Origin: Nitrosomonadales bacterium
GTDB lineage: Bacteria; Pseudomonadota; Gammaproteobacteria; Burkholderiales; Gallionellaceae
Assembly (NCBI GenBank): GCA_016234685.1
Contig: JACRAT010000042.1
Coordinates: forward strand, 1 to 57,640
Direction of reading: 5' to 3'
Length of the DNA stretch: 57,640 nucleotides
The translations under genes were made by a program, and so were the position numbers. Position 1 is the first letter of the stretch. Each line of letters begins with the position of its first letter. A model generated the notes under the pieces. It had not been told where the DNA came from. It made no database searches and saw nothing but the letters and a program-made list of their open reading frames with translations. Positions 29,597 to 36,808 of the stretch are shown in pieces.

Positions 29597-30246
29597 TCCG
29601 CTTCACGCAAGTTTCCAAGCGCTACCCCGGCGGCCACGAAGCGCTGAAAGCCGTTTCGTTCGAGATCGCCGAAGGCGAGATGGTGATGCTGGCCGGCCAC
29701 TCCGGCGCAGGCAAAAGTACCCTGCTCAAGCTGACCGCCGCGCTGGAGCGTCCCAACGGCGGCAGCGTGCTGGTCAGCGGTAAGAACGTGGGAACCATGC
29801 GCAGCAACGCCATTCCTTTCCTGCGCCGCAACATCGGCCTGATCTTCCAAGACCACAAACTGCTGTTCGACCGCAGCGCGCTGGACAATGTGCTGCTGCC
29901 TTTGCAGATCTGCGACTTCGATCACCGCGAGAGCGCGCGCCGCGCCCGTGCTGCGCTGGACAAGGTCGGCCTGCTCAACCGTGAGCGCGCCAACCCCATC
30001 GCGCTTTCCGGCGGCGAGCAGCAGCGGCTGTGTATCGCCCGCGCCATCGTCAATCGCCCCACCATCCTGCTGGCAGACGAACCGACCGGCAATCTGGATA
30101 CGGAATACGCGACCGAGATCATGAACATCTTCCATTCCCTGCATCAGATCGGCGTAACACTGATGATCTCCACCCACGATGAGAACATCCTGAACCATCA
30201 CGTCGGTCGCACACTGACGCTGAAGCACGGGGAGTTGCAGGCATGA
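29593..30246 (+). CDS. ftsE: Cell-division ABC ATPase FtsE
   Basis: The 217-residue ABC ATPase has Walker [10 protein letters not shown], the signature [16 protein letters not shown] and Walker [13 protein letters not shown]. With FtsX it controls peptidoglycan hydrolysis at the septum. The starts and stops of ftsY, ftsE and ftsX overlap by 4 nt each, so the three are translationally coupled. Confidence 0.97.
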   Translation: MIRFTQVSKRYPGGHEALKAVSFEIAEGEMVMLAGHSGAGKSTLLKLTAALERPNGGSVLVSGKNVGTMRSNAIPFLRRNIGLIFQDHKLLFDRSALDNVLLPLQICDFDHRESARRARAALDKVGLLNRERANPIALSGGEQQRLCIARAIVNRPTILLADEPTGNLDTEYATEIMNIFHSLHQIGVTLMISTHDENILNHHVGRTLTLKHGELQA

Positions 30247-31151
30247 CCAACTGGCTCCCCCGACATGGCCGCGTACTGCAATTCGCGCTGCGCCGCCTGG
30301 CCGCCACCCCGATCAACAGCCTGTTCAACATTCTGGTCATCGGCATCGCCCTCAGCCTGCCGACCGGGCTGTACGTGCTGCTGCAAAACGTGCAGGGCCT
30401 GCTCAACGAATTCTCCGGCACGCCGCAGATCAGCGTGTTCCTCTCGCTGACTTCGACACCGGGCGACTCGGCGCAGACCGGCGAACAGCTACGCAATTTG
30501 GCCAGCGTCTCCCGCATCGAGTTCATCCCGCGCAACGACGCGCTGGAGCAGCTCAAGCGCAGCACTGAGTTGAGCGACGTGATCGGTGGACTCAACCAGA
30601 ATCCGCTGCCGGATGCCTACATCGTGTTCCCGAAAAAGGCCGATGTCGCCAGTCTGGAATCGCTGCGCGATCAGTTGAAGGTGTGGCCCAATGTCGATCA
30701 CGTCCAGCTCGACTCGGCCTGGGCGCGCAAACTGGAGGCGCTGCTGCACTTCGGCGAACTGGCCGCGCTGATCCTCGCCACCCTGCTCAGCATCGCGCTC
30801 ACCGCCATCACCTTCAACACCATCCGTTTGCAGATCCTCACCCAAAAAGAGGAGATCGAGATCGCCAAGCTGATCGGCGCGACCCACGCTTTCATCCGTC
30901 GCCCCTTCATCTACTACGGTCTGCTGCAAGGTCTGCTGGGCGGGTTGGCCGCATGGATCATCATCGCCGCCAGCCTGACCGTACTGAACACTGGCGTGCG
31001 CGACTTGGCCGAGCTTTATTCCAGCAGCTTTACGCTGCATCATCTGGCGATCCGTGACAGCATCTCTCTGCTGCTGTTCTCCGCCTATCTGGGCTGGCTG
31101 GGCGCTTGGCTGTCCGTCACCCAACACCTCAGACACATCGAACCACGTTAA
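30243..31151 (+). CDS. ftsX: Cell-division permease-like protein FtsX
   Basis: The 302-residue protein has four membrane helices (about 25-45, 175-200, 225-250 and 270-290) around a large periplasmic loop (about 50-165) that in E. coli contacts EnvC. The motif EIEIAKLIGATHAFIRRPF is typical of FtsX. It ends 66 bp before rpoH, and the rpoH promoter lies in that gap. Confidence 0.95.
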   Translation: MTNWLPRHGRVLQFALRRLAATPINSLFNILVIGIALSLPTGLYVLLQNVQGLLNEFSGTPQISVFLSLTSTPGDSAQTGEQLRNLASVSRIEFIPRNDALEQLKRSTELSDVIGGLNQNPLPDAYIVFPKKADVASLESLRDQLKVWPNVDHVQLDSAWARKLEALLHFGELAALILATLLSIALTAITFNTIRLQILTQKEEIEIAKLIGATHAFIRRPFIYYGLLQGLLGGLAAWIIIAASLTVLNTGVRDLAELYSSSFTLHHLAIRDSISLLLFSAYLGWLGAWLSVTQHLRHIEPR

Positions 31152-31164
31152 ACTTTTCCCGAGT

Positions 31165-31191
31165 CTGGCACTCATATACTTGGAGTGCTAA
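31165..31191 (+). promoter_or_regulatory. CIRCE operator (HrcA site) upstream of rpoH
   Basis: Two half-sites, CTGGCACTC (31165-31173) and GAGTGCTAA (31183-31191), are separated by exactly 9 bp. The consensus is TTAGCACTC-N9-GAGTGCTAA: the right half matches 9 of 9 and the left 7 of 9. It overlaps the predicted rpoH promoter and ends 25 bp before the ATG, so bound HrcA would block initiation. No hrcA gene lies in the window. Confidence 0.8.
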
Positions 31192-31194
31192 TAT
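31165..31194 (+). promoter_or_regulatory. Predicted rpoH promoter overlapping CIRCE
   Basis: A CTGGCA -35 box (31165-31170) is spaced 18 bp from a TAATAT -10 box (31189-31194). Both fall within or at the edges of the CIRCE palindrome. The -35 match is modest, so the call depends mostly on position. Confidence 0.5.
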
Positions 31195-31216
31195 TCATCA
31201 CCGGGAGGAACTGAAG

Positions 31217-32074
31217 ATGAGCAAAAGTTTGATGCTGGCTATGCCCTCTGCCACAGGCAGTCTGGAGAGCTACGTTCATACCGTGAACAGCTTTCCGCTC
31301 CTGACGCAGGAAGAAGAGATCGAATTGGCGACCCGTTTCCGCCGCGACAACGATTTGGACGCTGCGCGCGACTTGGTGCTGTCGCACCTGCGCGTGGTGG
31401 TCAGCGTGGCGCGCGGTTACGCCGGGTACGGTTTGCCACAAGGTGATCTGATCCAAGAAGGCAACATCGGCCTGATGAAGGCCGTGAAACGCTACGACCC
31501 GACCCGGGGCGTGCGTCTGGTGTCTTTCGCCCTGCACTGGATCAAGGCCGAGATCCACGAATACGTGCTGCGCAACTGGCGCATGGTCAAGATCGCCACC
31601 ACCAAGGCGCAGCGCAAATTATTCTTCAATCTGCGCAGCATGAAGCAGGGTTTGGAGACGCTGAAACCGCAGCAGGTCGATGCCATCGCGCAGGAGTTGA
31701 ACGTCAGCCGCGACGATGTGATCGAGATGGAAGCTCGCTTCAACGGACACGACATCCCGCTCGACCCCACCGCCGACGAAGACGATCACAGCTATGCGCC
31801 CATCGCTTATCTGACGGCGGACAGTTCGGACGAACCTTCTCGTCTGCTGGAACGCAGTGAGCTGGAGCACCTCCAGACCGAAGGTTTGGCGCAAGCGCTG
31901 GCCTCGCTGGACGAGCGCAGCCGCCGCATCGTCGAGGCCCGCTGGCTGTGCGAAGGCGATGCCGCCACACTGCACGACTTGGCCGCCGAGTTCGGTGTAT
32001 CGGCAGAACGCATCCGCCAGATCGAGCAAAAAGCACTCGGCAAGATGAAGGCCGCTTTCGCGGCCTCGGCATAA
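31217..32074 (+). CDS. rpoH: Heat-shock sigma factor RpoH (sigma32)
   Basis: The 285-residue sigma70-family factor directs heat-shock promoters. Region 2 includes LIQEGNIGLMKAVKRYDP and the RpoH box-like QRKLFFNLR stretch (residues about 132-141). Region 4 has the helix-turn-helix TLHDLAAEFGVSAERIRQIEQKALGKM. GGGAGGA precedes the ATG at 31217 by a good distance; the open frame from 31106 is an extension over ftsX. Control by HrcA is suggested by the CIRCE site. Confidence 0.96.
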   Translation: MSKSLMLAMPSATGSLESYVHTVNSFPLLTQEEEIELATRFRRDNDLDAARDLVLSHLRVVVSVARGYAGYGLPQGDLIQEGNIGLMKAVKRYDPTRGVRLVSFALHWIKAEIHEYVLRNWRMVKIATTKAQRKLFFNLRSMKQGLETLKPQQVDAIAQELNVSRDDVIEMEARFNGHDIPLDPTADEDDHSYAPIAYLTADSSDEPSRLLERSELEHLQTEGLAQALASLDERSRRIVEARWLCEGDAATLHDLAAEFGVSAERIRQIEQKALGKMKAAFAASA

Positions 32075-32078
32075 CAAA

Positions 32079-32116
32079 ACGGGTCGTGCGTCCGGCGCGA
32101 CCCGTCCCTTATTTTT
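32079..32116 (+). terminator. Terminator downstream of rpoH
   Basis: An 8-bp stem (ACGGGTCG / CGACCCGT) with an 11-nt loop starts 5 bp after the rpoH stop and is followed by CCCTTATTTTTT. The T tract reaches into the last codons of the convergent hydrolase gene. Confidence 0.78.
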
Positions 32117-33152
32117 TCTCCGCAGCGCACGGCCCAACCCAGTGACATCTCAGTACGGTCTGGGCCGGCTTGTTTTGTACTGTGTAATCGGTATCGAAAC
32201 GCCCGCCCGCATAGGGATCGCTGCACCAGTTCCACACCAGCAAGCCGCTGACCCAAGGCTGCGGAGTCAGTGCATCCAGCCATAGATCGAGCACGTCGGC
32301 CTGAAGCTGCGCGTTTGCCGGCGTATCGCAGACCTGCTTCTGCCAATCCCAGGGAGCCAGCTGTGCACCGACCATGGAGCGGATGCCGATCTCGGTGACG
32401 AACACCGGCTTCTGGTAGCGAGCGTGTACCTTACGCAGATCGGCCACCACGCCTTGGATGCTCTTCTGCATCGAACTGCGCGCAGCGCTGGGACCGAGAG
32501 CCGGATAGAGCGTGACGCCGATCTCGTCCAGCAACGCCCAGTGGGCGAACCCATTCGCCCCGTCGATGTTGTGGGCGGCGTAAGTCACCTTGCCGTGATA
32601 GACGCGACGCACCGATTCGATCAGGCCGCGCCAATACGGCTGGGTATCGGATTGTTTCAACTCTGTGCCGACCACGAACATGCCGACGTTGTTGTTCTGC
32701 GCGATCTCGGCGTAATGGACGATCTTTTCGCTATAGCTGGCGAACCAGTTGCGCCAGCCTTCCGGCGTACCGGGATTGACATCGCCCGCCCAAGAACCGT
32801 CGATCAGAATCTGCGGCTTCAACACCACATCCAGCCCGGCAGCTTTGGCACGCAGGATACCTTCGATCAACTGCTTGTCGCTCACTGCGTCGCTGTATTC
32901 GAGTCGATCCGCCTTGGGCCCGGCCTGATGCAGGAAGGGGATGAGCGCGACCGTGTTAGCCCCCACTCCACGCAATTCCTTGAAAGACTCGTCAGCGAGA
33001 GGATCATCGAAACCGACCTCTTTGGTTTGCAACACCGTCACACCTTGGATTTTTTTGGCCGCGACTTCGGGGGGAGCGCACGCACTGAGCAGCGTCAGCG
33101 CAAGCAATGCCAGCCATAGCGATTTTTTACGAACAAGATTGTTGCCCAGCAA
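32109..33152 (-). CDS. GH113-like glycoside hydrolase lipoprotein
   Basis: A 347-residue lipoprotein (lipobox LSAC, Cys at about residue 25). The TIM-barrel-like body resembles GH113 endo-mannanase-type hydrolases. FVVGTELKQ carries a likely acid/base Glu and VFVTEIGIRS a likely nucleophile Glu; VWNWCSDP closes the barrel region. It is the last gene of the exopolysaccharide operon, in the place that the BcsZ cellulase takes in bcs operons. It may therefore trim or release the polymer. The family call is from motif memory, and the substrate is unknown. Confidence 0.72.
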   Translation of the reverse strand: MLGNNLVRKKSLWLALLALTLLSACAPPEVAAKKIQGVTVLQTKEVGFDDPLADESFKELRGVGANTVALIPFLHQAGPKADRLEYSDAVSDKQLIEGILRAKAAGLDVVLKPQILIDGSWAGDVNPGTPEGWRNWFASYSEKIVHYAEIAQNNNVGMFVVGTELKQSDTQPYWRGLIESVRRVYHGKVTYAAHNIDGANGFAHWALLDEIGVTLYPALGPSAARSSMQKSIQGVVADLRKVHARYQKPVFVTEIGIRSMVGAQLAPWDWQKQVCDTPANAQLQADVLDLWLDALTPQPWVSGLLVWNWCSDPYAGGRFDTDYTVQNKPAQTVLRCHWVGPCAAEKK

Positions 33153-33166
33153 TGCAACCTCCGAAT

Positions 33167-34771
33167 TTATTTTGCCAAAGATGCCTCGGGGAACATATCC
33201 AGAGAATCCACCTTGGCGTCATCAGTACGCCGGTACACGCGCCAATGGGCGTCATCGTAAACCAGCCGGTAACCGCGCATCCCGTCACGATACAGGTCTG
33301 AGAAGTGCCAGGTGATGCTATCCGGCAAACGCTCGGAGAACACCTCGTTGCCATAACCCGTGCGGTCGCGGTGATTGTACAGGGGATCGCGCACCACGAC
33401 CTGCTCCACCGTCAACAAATCGCTTTGCAGGGCGCGCTTGAATTCCTTGGTCGAAGATAGCACCAACTCATAAGCATCGCCGCGCGCCACGATGGCTCGG
33501 TAAGCTGCGTGTTCGTCGATCAGCGTGGGCGCGCGATTGGCATCCAGCCACTTGCCCAACTCAACGTCGCCGGGGAAGTATTCACCCAGCTTCTCGCCCT
33601 GCCATGCCTGCGTCCAGCGCTGCATATCCACTGTGGGCTTCCAGAACAGACAGAACAGGCCGCCCACGGCGCTCAGCAAGAACGCCAGGAAAAGTTCGCG
33701 GCGGTGCAATTTATCCTCGCGCGGGATCAGCACGATAGCCGCCATCACACCGCCCGCCATCAAGTACAGCATGTCCGCCGGATGCGCCAAGAAATAGGTG
33801 GTCGTAGCCATCGCAACCGCCACGCTCAAGTGCAGCGGCAAGGCTTCAATATCTCGCGCCAGCTTGGCGTGGCGGCGCGAACGCCAGATCAGCCAGCCCA
33901 CCACCGGGTAAGCGATCACCGCGACGATCAGACTGACAATCAGTGGCTGAAAGAAAGTCCCGCCATAATCGCGCAGCCAATCCACCTCAGCCATCAGATG
34001 CCATGCGCCACGGAACGGCTCGCCCGGCGCGTTCATAAAGTGGATCGCGCCCTCGCTCAACACGAAGGTCAGGTAAACCACCCAAGCCAACACGGAGAGC
34101 AGCAGCGGCATCGACACGATCAGGTACAGCGAGGCTGGCGAGGAACGCAACATGCTCGGCGGCGCGATCAATGGCAGCAAGGGCAGGAAAGCGAAATAAA
34201 TGAAGAAGGCGCGCTCATCAACGAAGAAGTACGCCCCGAACGCCGCCGCCAGCATAATAAATGCGCGCGCGTCAGCCTCCTTGATCACACGCACCGAGCC
34301 CAGATAAACCCCGTAGAACATCATCAGACTCAGGCCACCCTGCATCCCGCTGGTCACCCCCCACAGAAAGAAGGGGTGGACCGCCACCAACAACACCAGC
34401 ACCATGCGATCGAACAGCGGATAGTGTTTGGCCTGCAAGTGGACATTCCACAGCGCCAACAACACCGCACCAAAGAAGCTGGAGACGATGTACGGCGCAA
34501 CCGATTTGATGATTTCCGGCATATAGCCGAAAGGCAACAGCAGAACAACCGAGAAGTGGGGATACAACAGACGAAAATCTTCGATCCTGAGTACCGGCGA
34601 AGCCAGCACGCTCATCACGCGCTCCATGCGCAGCAACGCCGCGTCGCTCACATAGCCGTTGTAGACTGGCCACAAAGCACAGACCAGCAACAGCCCGAAG
34701 GACAGCATAAAAATGATGATCGACTGCGTGGAAAAGAGACCGATTGCCTCTTCTTGTGATGATTTACGCAT
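33167..34771 (-). CDS. Polytopic membrane protein of the exopolysaccharide operon
   Basis: I do not recognise a family with certainty. The 534-residue product has about nine to eleven hydrophobic helices between residues 15 and 380 (for example SIIIFMLSFGLLLVCALWP, MVLVLLVAVHPFFLWGV, LIVSLIVAVIAYPVVGW), then a soluble C-terminal domain of about 150 residues. The membrane topology with a terminal soluble domain recalls GT-C-type glycosyltransferases, but no catalytic motif is clear. It lies between the glycosyltransferase (45 bp away) and the hydrolase (14 bp away) on the same strand, so a role in polymer synthesis, modification or export is likely. Confidence 0.7.
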   Translation of the reverse strand: MRKSSQEEAIGLFSTQSIIIFMLSFGLLLVCALWPVYNGYVSDAALLRMERVMSVLASPVLRIEDFRLLYPHFSVVLLLPFGYMPEIIKSVAPYIVSSFFGAVLLALWNVHLQAKHYPLFDRMVLVLLVAVHPFFLWGVTSGMQGGLSLMMFYGVYLGSVRVIKEADARAFIMLAAAFGAYFFVDERAFFIYFAFLPLLPLIAPPSMLRSSPASLYLIVSMPLLLSVLAWVVYLTFVLSEGAIHFMNAPGEPFRGAWHLMAEVDWLRDYGGTFFQPLIVSLIVAVIAYPVVGWLIWRSRRHAKLARDIEALPLHLSVAVAMATTTYFLAHPADMLYLMAGGVMAAIVLIPREDKLHRRELFLAFLLSAVGGLFCLFWKPTVDMQRWTQAWQGEKLGEYFPGDVELGKWLDANRAPTLIDEHAAYRAIVARGDAYELVLSSTKEFKRALQSDLLTVEQVVVRDPLYNHRDRTGYGNEVFSERLPDSITWHFSDLYRDGMRGYRLVYDDAHWRVYRRTDDAKVDSLDMFPEASLAK

Positions 34772-34816
34772 TCTTTATCGTCCGGCCTTAAGCATCACTG
34801 CACACCTGCCCACCTA

Positions 34817-36718
34817 TCAATGCGCCGCCGCAGGCTGATCGCCAGCCGCAGGGGTCTCTAGGTGGGTGGAAATCCCGTGCGTGGTCTTTTCCCAGTAGAA
34901 GGGATTAAAGATCAGCTGCGACAGCGCCTTGTAAGCAGCGATAGACATCAGCAGCCAGTAGTAAGGCACCGTCAGCGCGTAGGGGATCAACATGTAATTC
35001 TGTCGTTTGAACGCACCCACCATCAGCATGTAAACCAAAGAGCCATTGCCCAACGTCAGATTGAACAAGGAGATCAGCAATACCAGCGGCGGAAACAGCG
35101 GATCGAGCAACTCCGCGCCGCCTAGGATCCAGATCACGAAGGTGCCGTACAGGAAGGGGGCGACCAGATAACTGAAGAACGCGCCGAGGAAGAAGAACTG
35201 GAAGCCCCAGAAGCCGACCGAGCCGATGGAACGATACAGTTCGATAGGCGCGCGCATGTGCACCAGATAGGCTTGCATGTAGCCCTTGATCCAACGCGAA
35301 CGCTGACGAATCCAGGTTGGGACGTGGTTGCACGCCTCTTCATACGTGGTCGAGTTCACAATACCGACGCGGTATCCGCACTGCGTGAAGCGCACCCCCA
35401 AGTCGGCGTCTTCGGCCACGTTGTAGGGATCCCAGCCATCGAACTGAAGCAGCAACTCGGCCTTGAAGTGATTGGAGGTCCCGCCCAATGGGATAGGGAT
35501 CTTCAGCGCCTCAAGGCCGGGCAAGAAGAAGTCGAACCACAGCGAATATTCCAGCGTGAACATCCGCGTCAACCAGTTCTCGGTCGAGTTGAAGTAATTC
35601 AGGCGAGCCTGCACGCAAGCCACGTTTTCCGCCATCCCGGAGAACGCGATGATCACCTTCTTCAACTGGTCAGGCTCAGGGCGATCTTCCCCGTCATAGA
35701 TGGTGATGAACTTGCCCCGCGCGAAGTTTAGCGCGTAGTTACACGCTTTAGGCTTGGTCTTGGGGAAACTGGTCGGCACGCGGATGATCTCGAAGAACGC
35801 CTCCAGACCGAGCGCCTTAGCGGCATTCACCGTACCTTCATCGTCCTGCTCCAGAACCAGCTTGATGTCCAACTTGGAGAGCGGGTAATCCAGCTCACGC
35901 ATCGCCTTCGCCAGGAACGGCAGGATCGCTTCTTCCTTATACATCGGCATCAGCACGGTATAGACCGGCAGGTCTTCATCCTTCAGCAGCTTGACTTCGT
36001 GATCGGTCACTTTGATGTCGATGTGACGGTCACTCCCCACCCAAGTCAGCGTGAGACGCGCCAGCGTCGTCATCAGCAACAGGCCCGCAATGGCCAGATT
36101 CATGCCGACGAAAGTCGCCATCGGCCACACCGTCGCAACAATCAACACCAAGGTGATGACCGTCGCCACAAAGATCAGCTGCGGCTTGGTGATCACGACG
36201 GAAGCCGAGTGCTCCGGCATCTGTTCCGCCAGCTTGCGAATCGCATTGTGCGTGAAATATTCGTCGTGGTGATGCTGCAACTGCCAAAGGATGTCGAACT
36301 TGGAGGTGATGACGAAATCGACGTTATCGCCGAACCGCTGTCTGGCCAGATCCATCGCCTGCTCATTCGGGTTCGACGTAGCGATGATGACTTTAGGGTT
36401 GTCATCGTCCGTGATGCGCCAAGGCATGAACTGGTGCATGTTGTAGGCAGCCAGATCGTCCTTCTCATGCAGGATCACATCGGGCGGCTCCTTCAGCATG
36501 TCGACGAAGGGCTTTTGATAATAGAAGGCCAGCGCACTGTAAAAATCCAGCGGCTTGATCCAGCCCTTGGCCAGCACGATGTCGCCGATGCGGGTTCCCC
36601 ACTTCTTCTGCAACACCAGCGCCTCGTCCAGCTGCGCCTGAGTCAACAGGCCGCGACTGATGAGCAACTCACCCACCATGAGCTTGGGAACAGAATTACC
36701 GGCAGTCGTAGCTGACAT
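34817..36718 (-). CDS. MshEN-GT2 fusion glycosyltransferase, polymer synthase
   Basis: A 633-residue inner-membrane synthase. Residues 1 to about 155 form a GspE/MshE N-terminal domain with two tandem MshEN-like repeats (GELLISRGLLTQAQLDEALV and RIGDIVLAKGWIKPLDFYSA), the known c-di-GMP-binding fold. Helices follow at about 181-225. The GT2 domain (about 250-480) has Asp-Gly-Glu-Asp at 342-345, EDADLG at 436-441 and QRSRW at 472-476, the D, DxD, D, QxxRW set of processive synthases. More helices follow at about 490-600. There is no PilZ domain, so MshEN probably takes its regulatory place. Second gene of the operon. Confidence 0.85.
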   Translation of the reverse strand: MSATTAGNSVPKLMVGELLISRGLLTQAQLDEALVLQKKWGTRIGDIVLAKGWIKPLDFYSALAFYYQKPFVDMLKEPPDVILHEKDDLAAYNMHQFMPWRITDDDNPKVIIATSNPNEQAMDLARQRFGDNVDFVITSKFDILWQLQHHHDEYFTHNAIRKLAEQMPEHSASVVITKPQLIFVATVITLVLIVATVWPMATFVGMNLAIAGLLLMTTLARLTLTWVGSDRHIDIKVTDHEVKLLKDEDLPVYTVLMPMYKEEAILPFLAKAMRELDYPLSKLDIKLVLEQDDEGTVNAAKALGLEAFFEIIRVPTSFPKTKPKACNYALNFARGKFITIYDGEDRPEPDQLKKVIIAFSGMAENVACVQARLNYFNSTENWLTRMFTLEYSLWFDFFLPGLEALKIPIPLGGTSNHFKAELLLQFDGWDPYNVAEDADLGVRFTQCGYRVGIVNSTTYEEACNHVPTWIRQRSRWIKGYMQAYLVHMRAPIELYRSIGSVGFWGFQFFFLGAFFSYLVAPFLYGTFVIWILGGAELLDPLFPPLVLLISLFNLTLGNGSLVYMLMVGAFKRQNYMLIPYALTVPYYWLLMSIAAYKALSQLIFNPFYWEKTTHGISTHLETPAAGDQPAAAH

Positions 36719-36735
36719 GAGGCCTCTCTAAAGTA

Positions 36736-36761
36736 CGGTTGGCCGGATAACCGGCCAACCG
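36736..36761 (-). other. Intercistronic hairpin in the exopolysaccharide operon
   Basis: A perfect 11-bp stem (CGGTTGGCCGG / CCGGCCAACCG) with an ATAA loop lies between the BcsB-like and GT2 genes. It has no T tract on the minus strand. It may stabilise the upstream message or attenuate transcription rather than end it. Confidence 0.55.
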
Positions 36762-36808
36762 CATCGAATCACACTAAAACAGCACCATCCATCACTGCGT
36801 CGCGCCCA

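Noticed and set aside
31167-31185. A possible sigma54 promoter (TGGCAC ... TTGG) before rpoH.
   Set aside because: The spacing between the GG and the second box is wrong for -24/-12; the same bases form the CIRCE palindrome.
33509-34759. A 416-codon plus-strand open frame opposite the polytopic membrane protein.
   Set aside because: Gln/His-rich antisense of hydrophobic codons; no family resemblance.
34817-35300. Reading the MshEN-containing protein as a GspE/PilB secretion ATPase.
   Set aside because: No Walker A or B motifs follow the N-terminal domain; the rest is a clear membrane GT2 with QRSRW.
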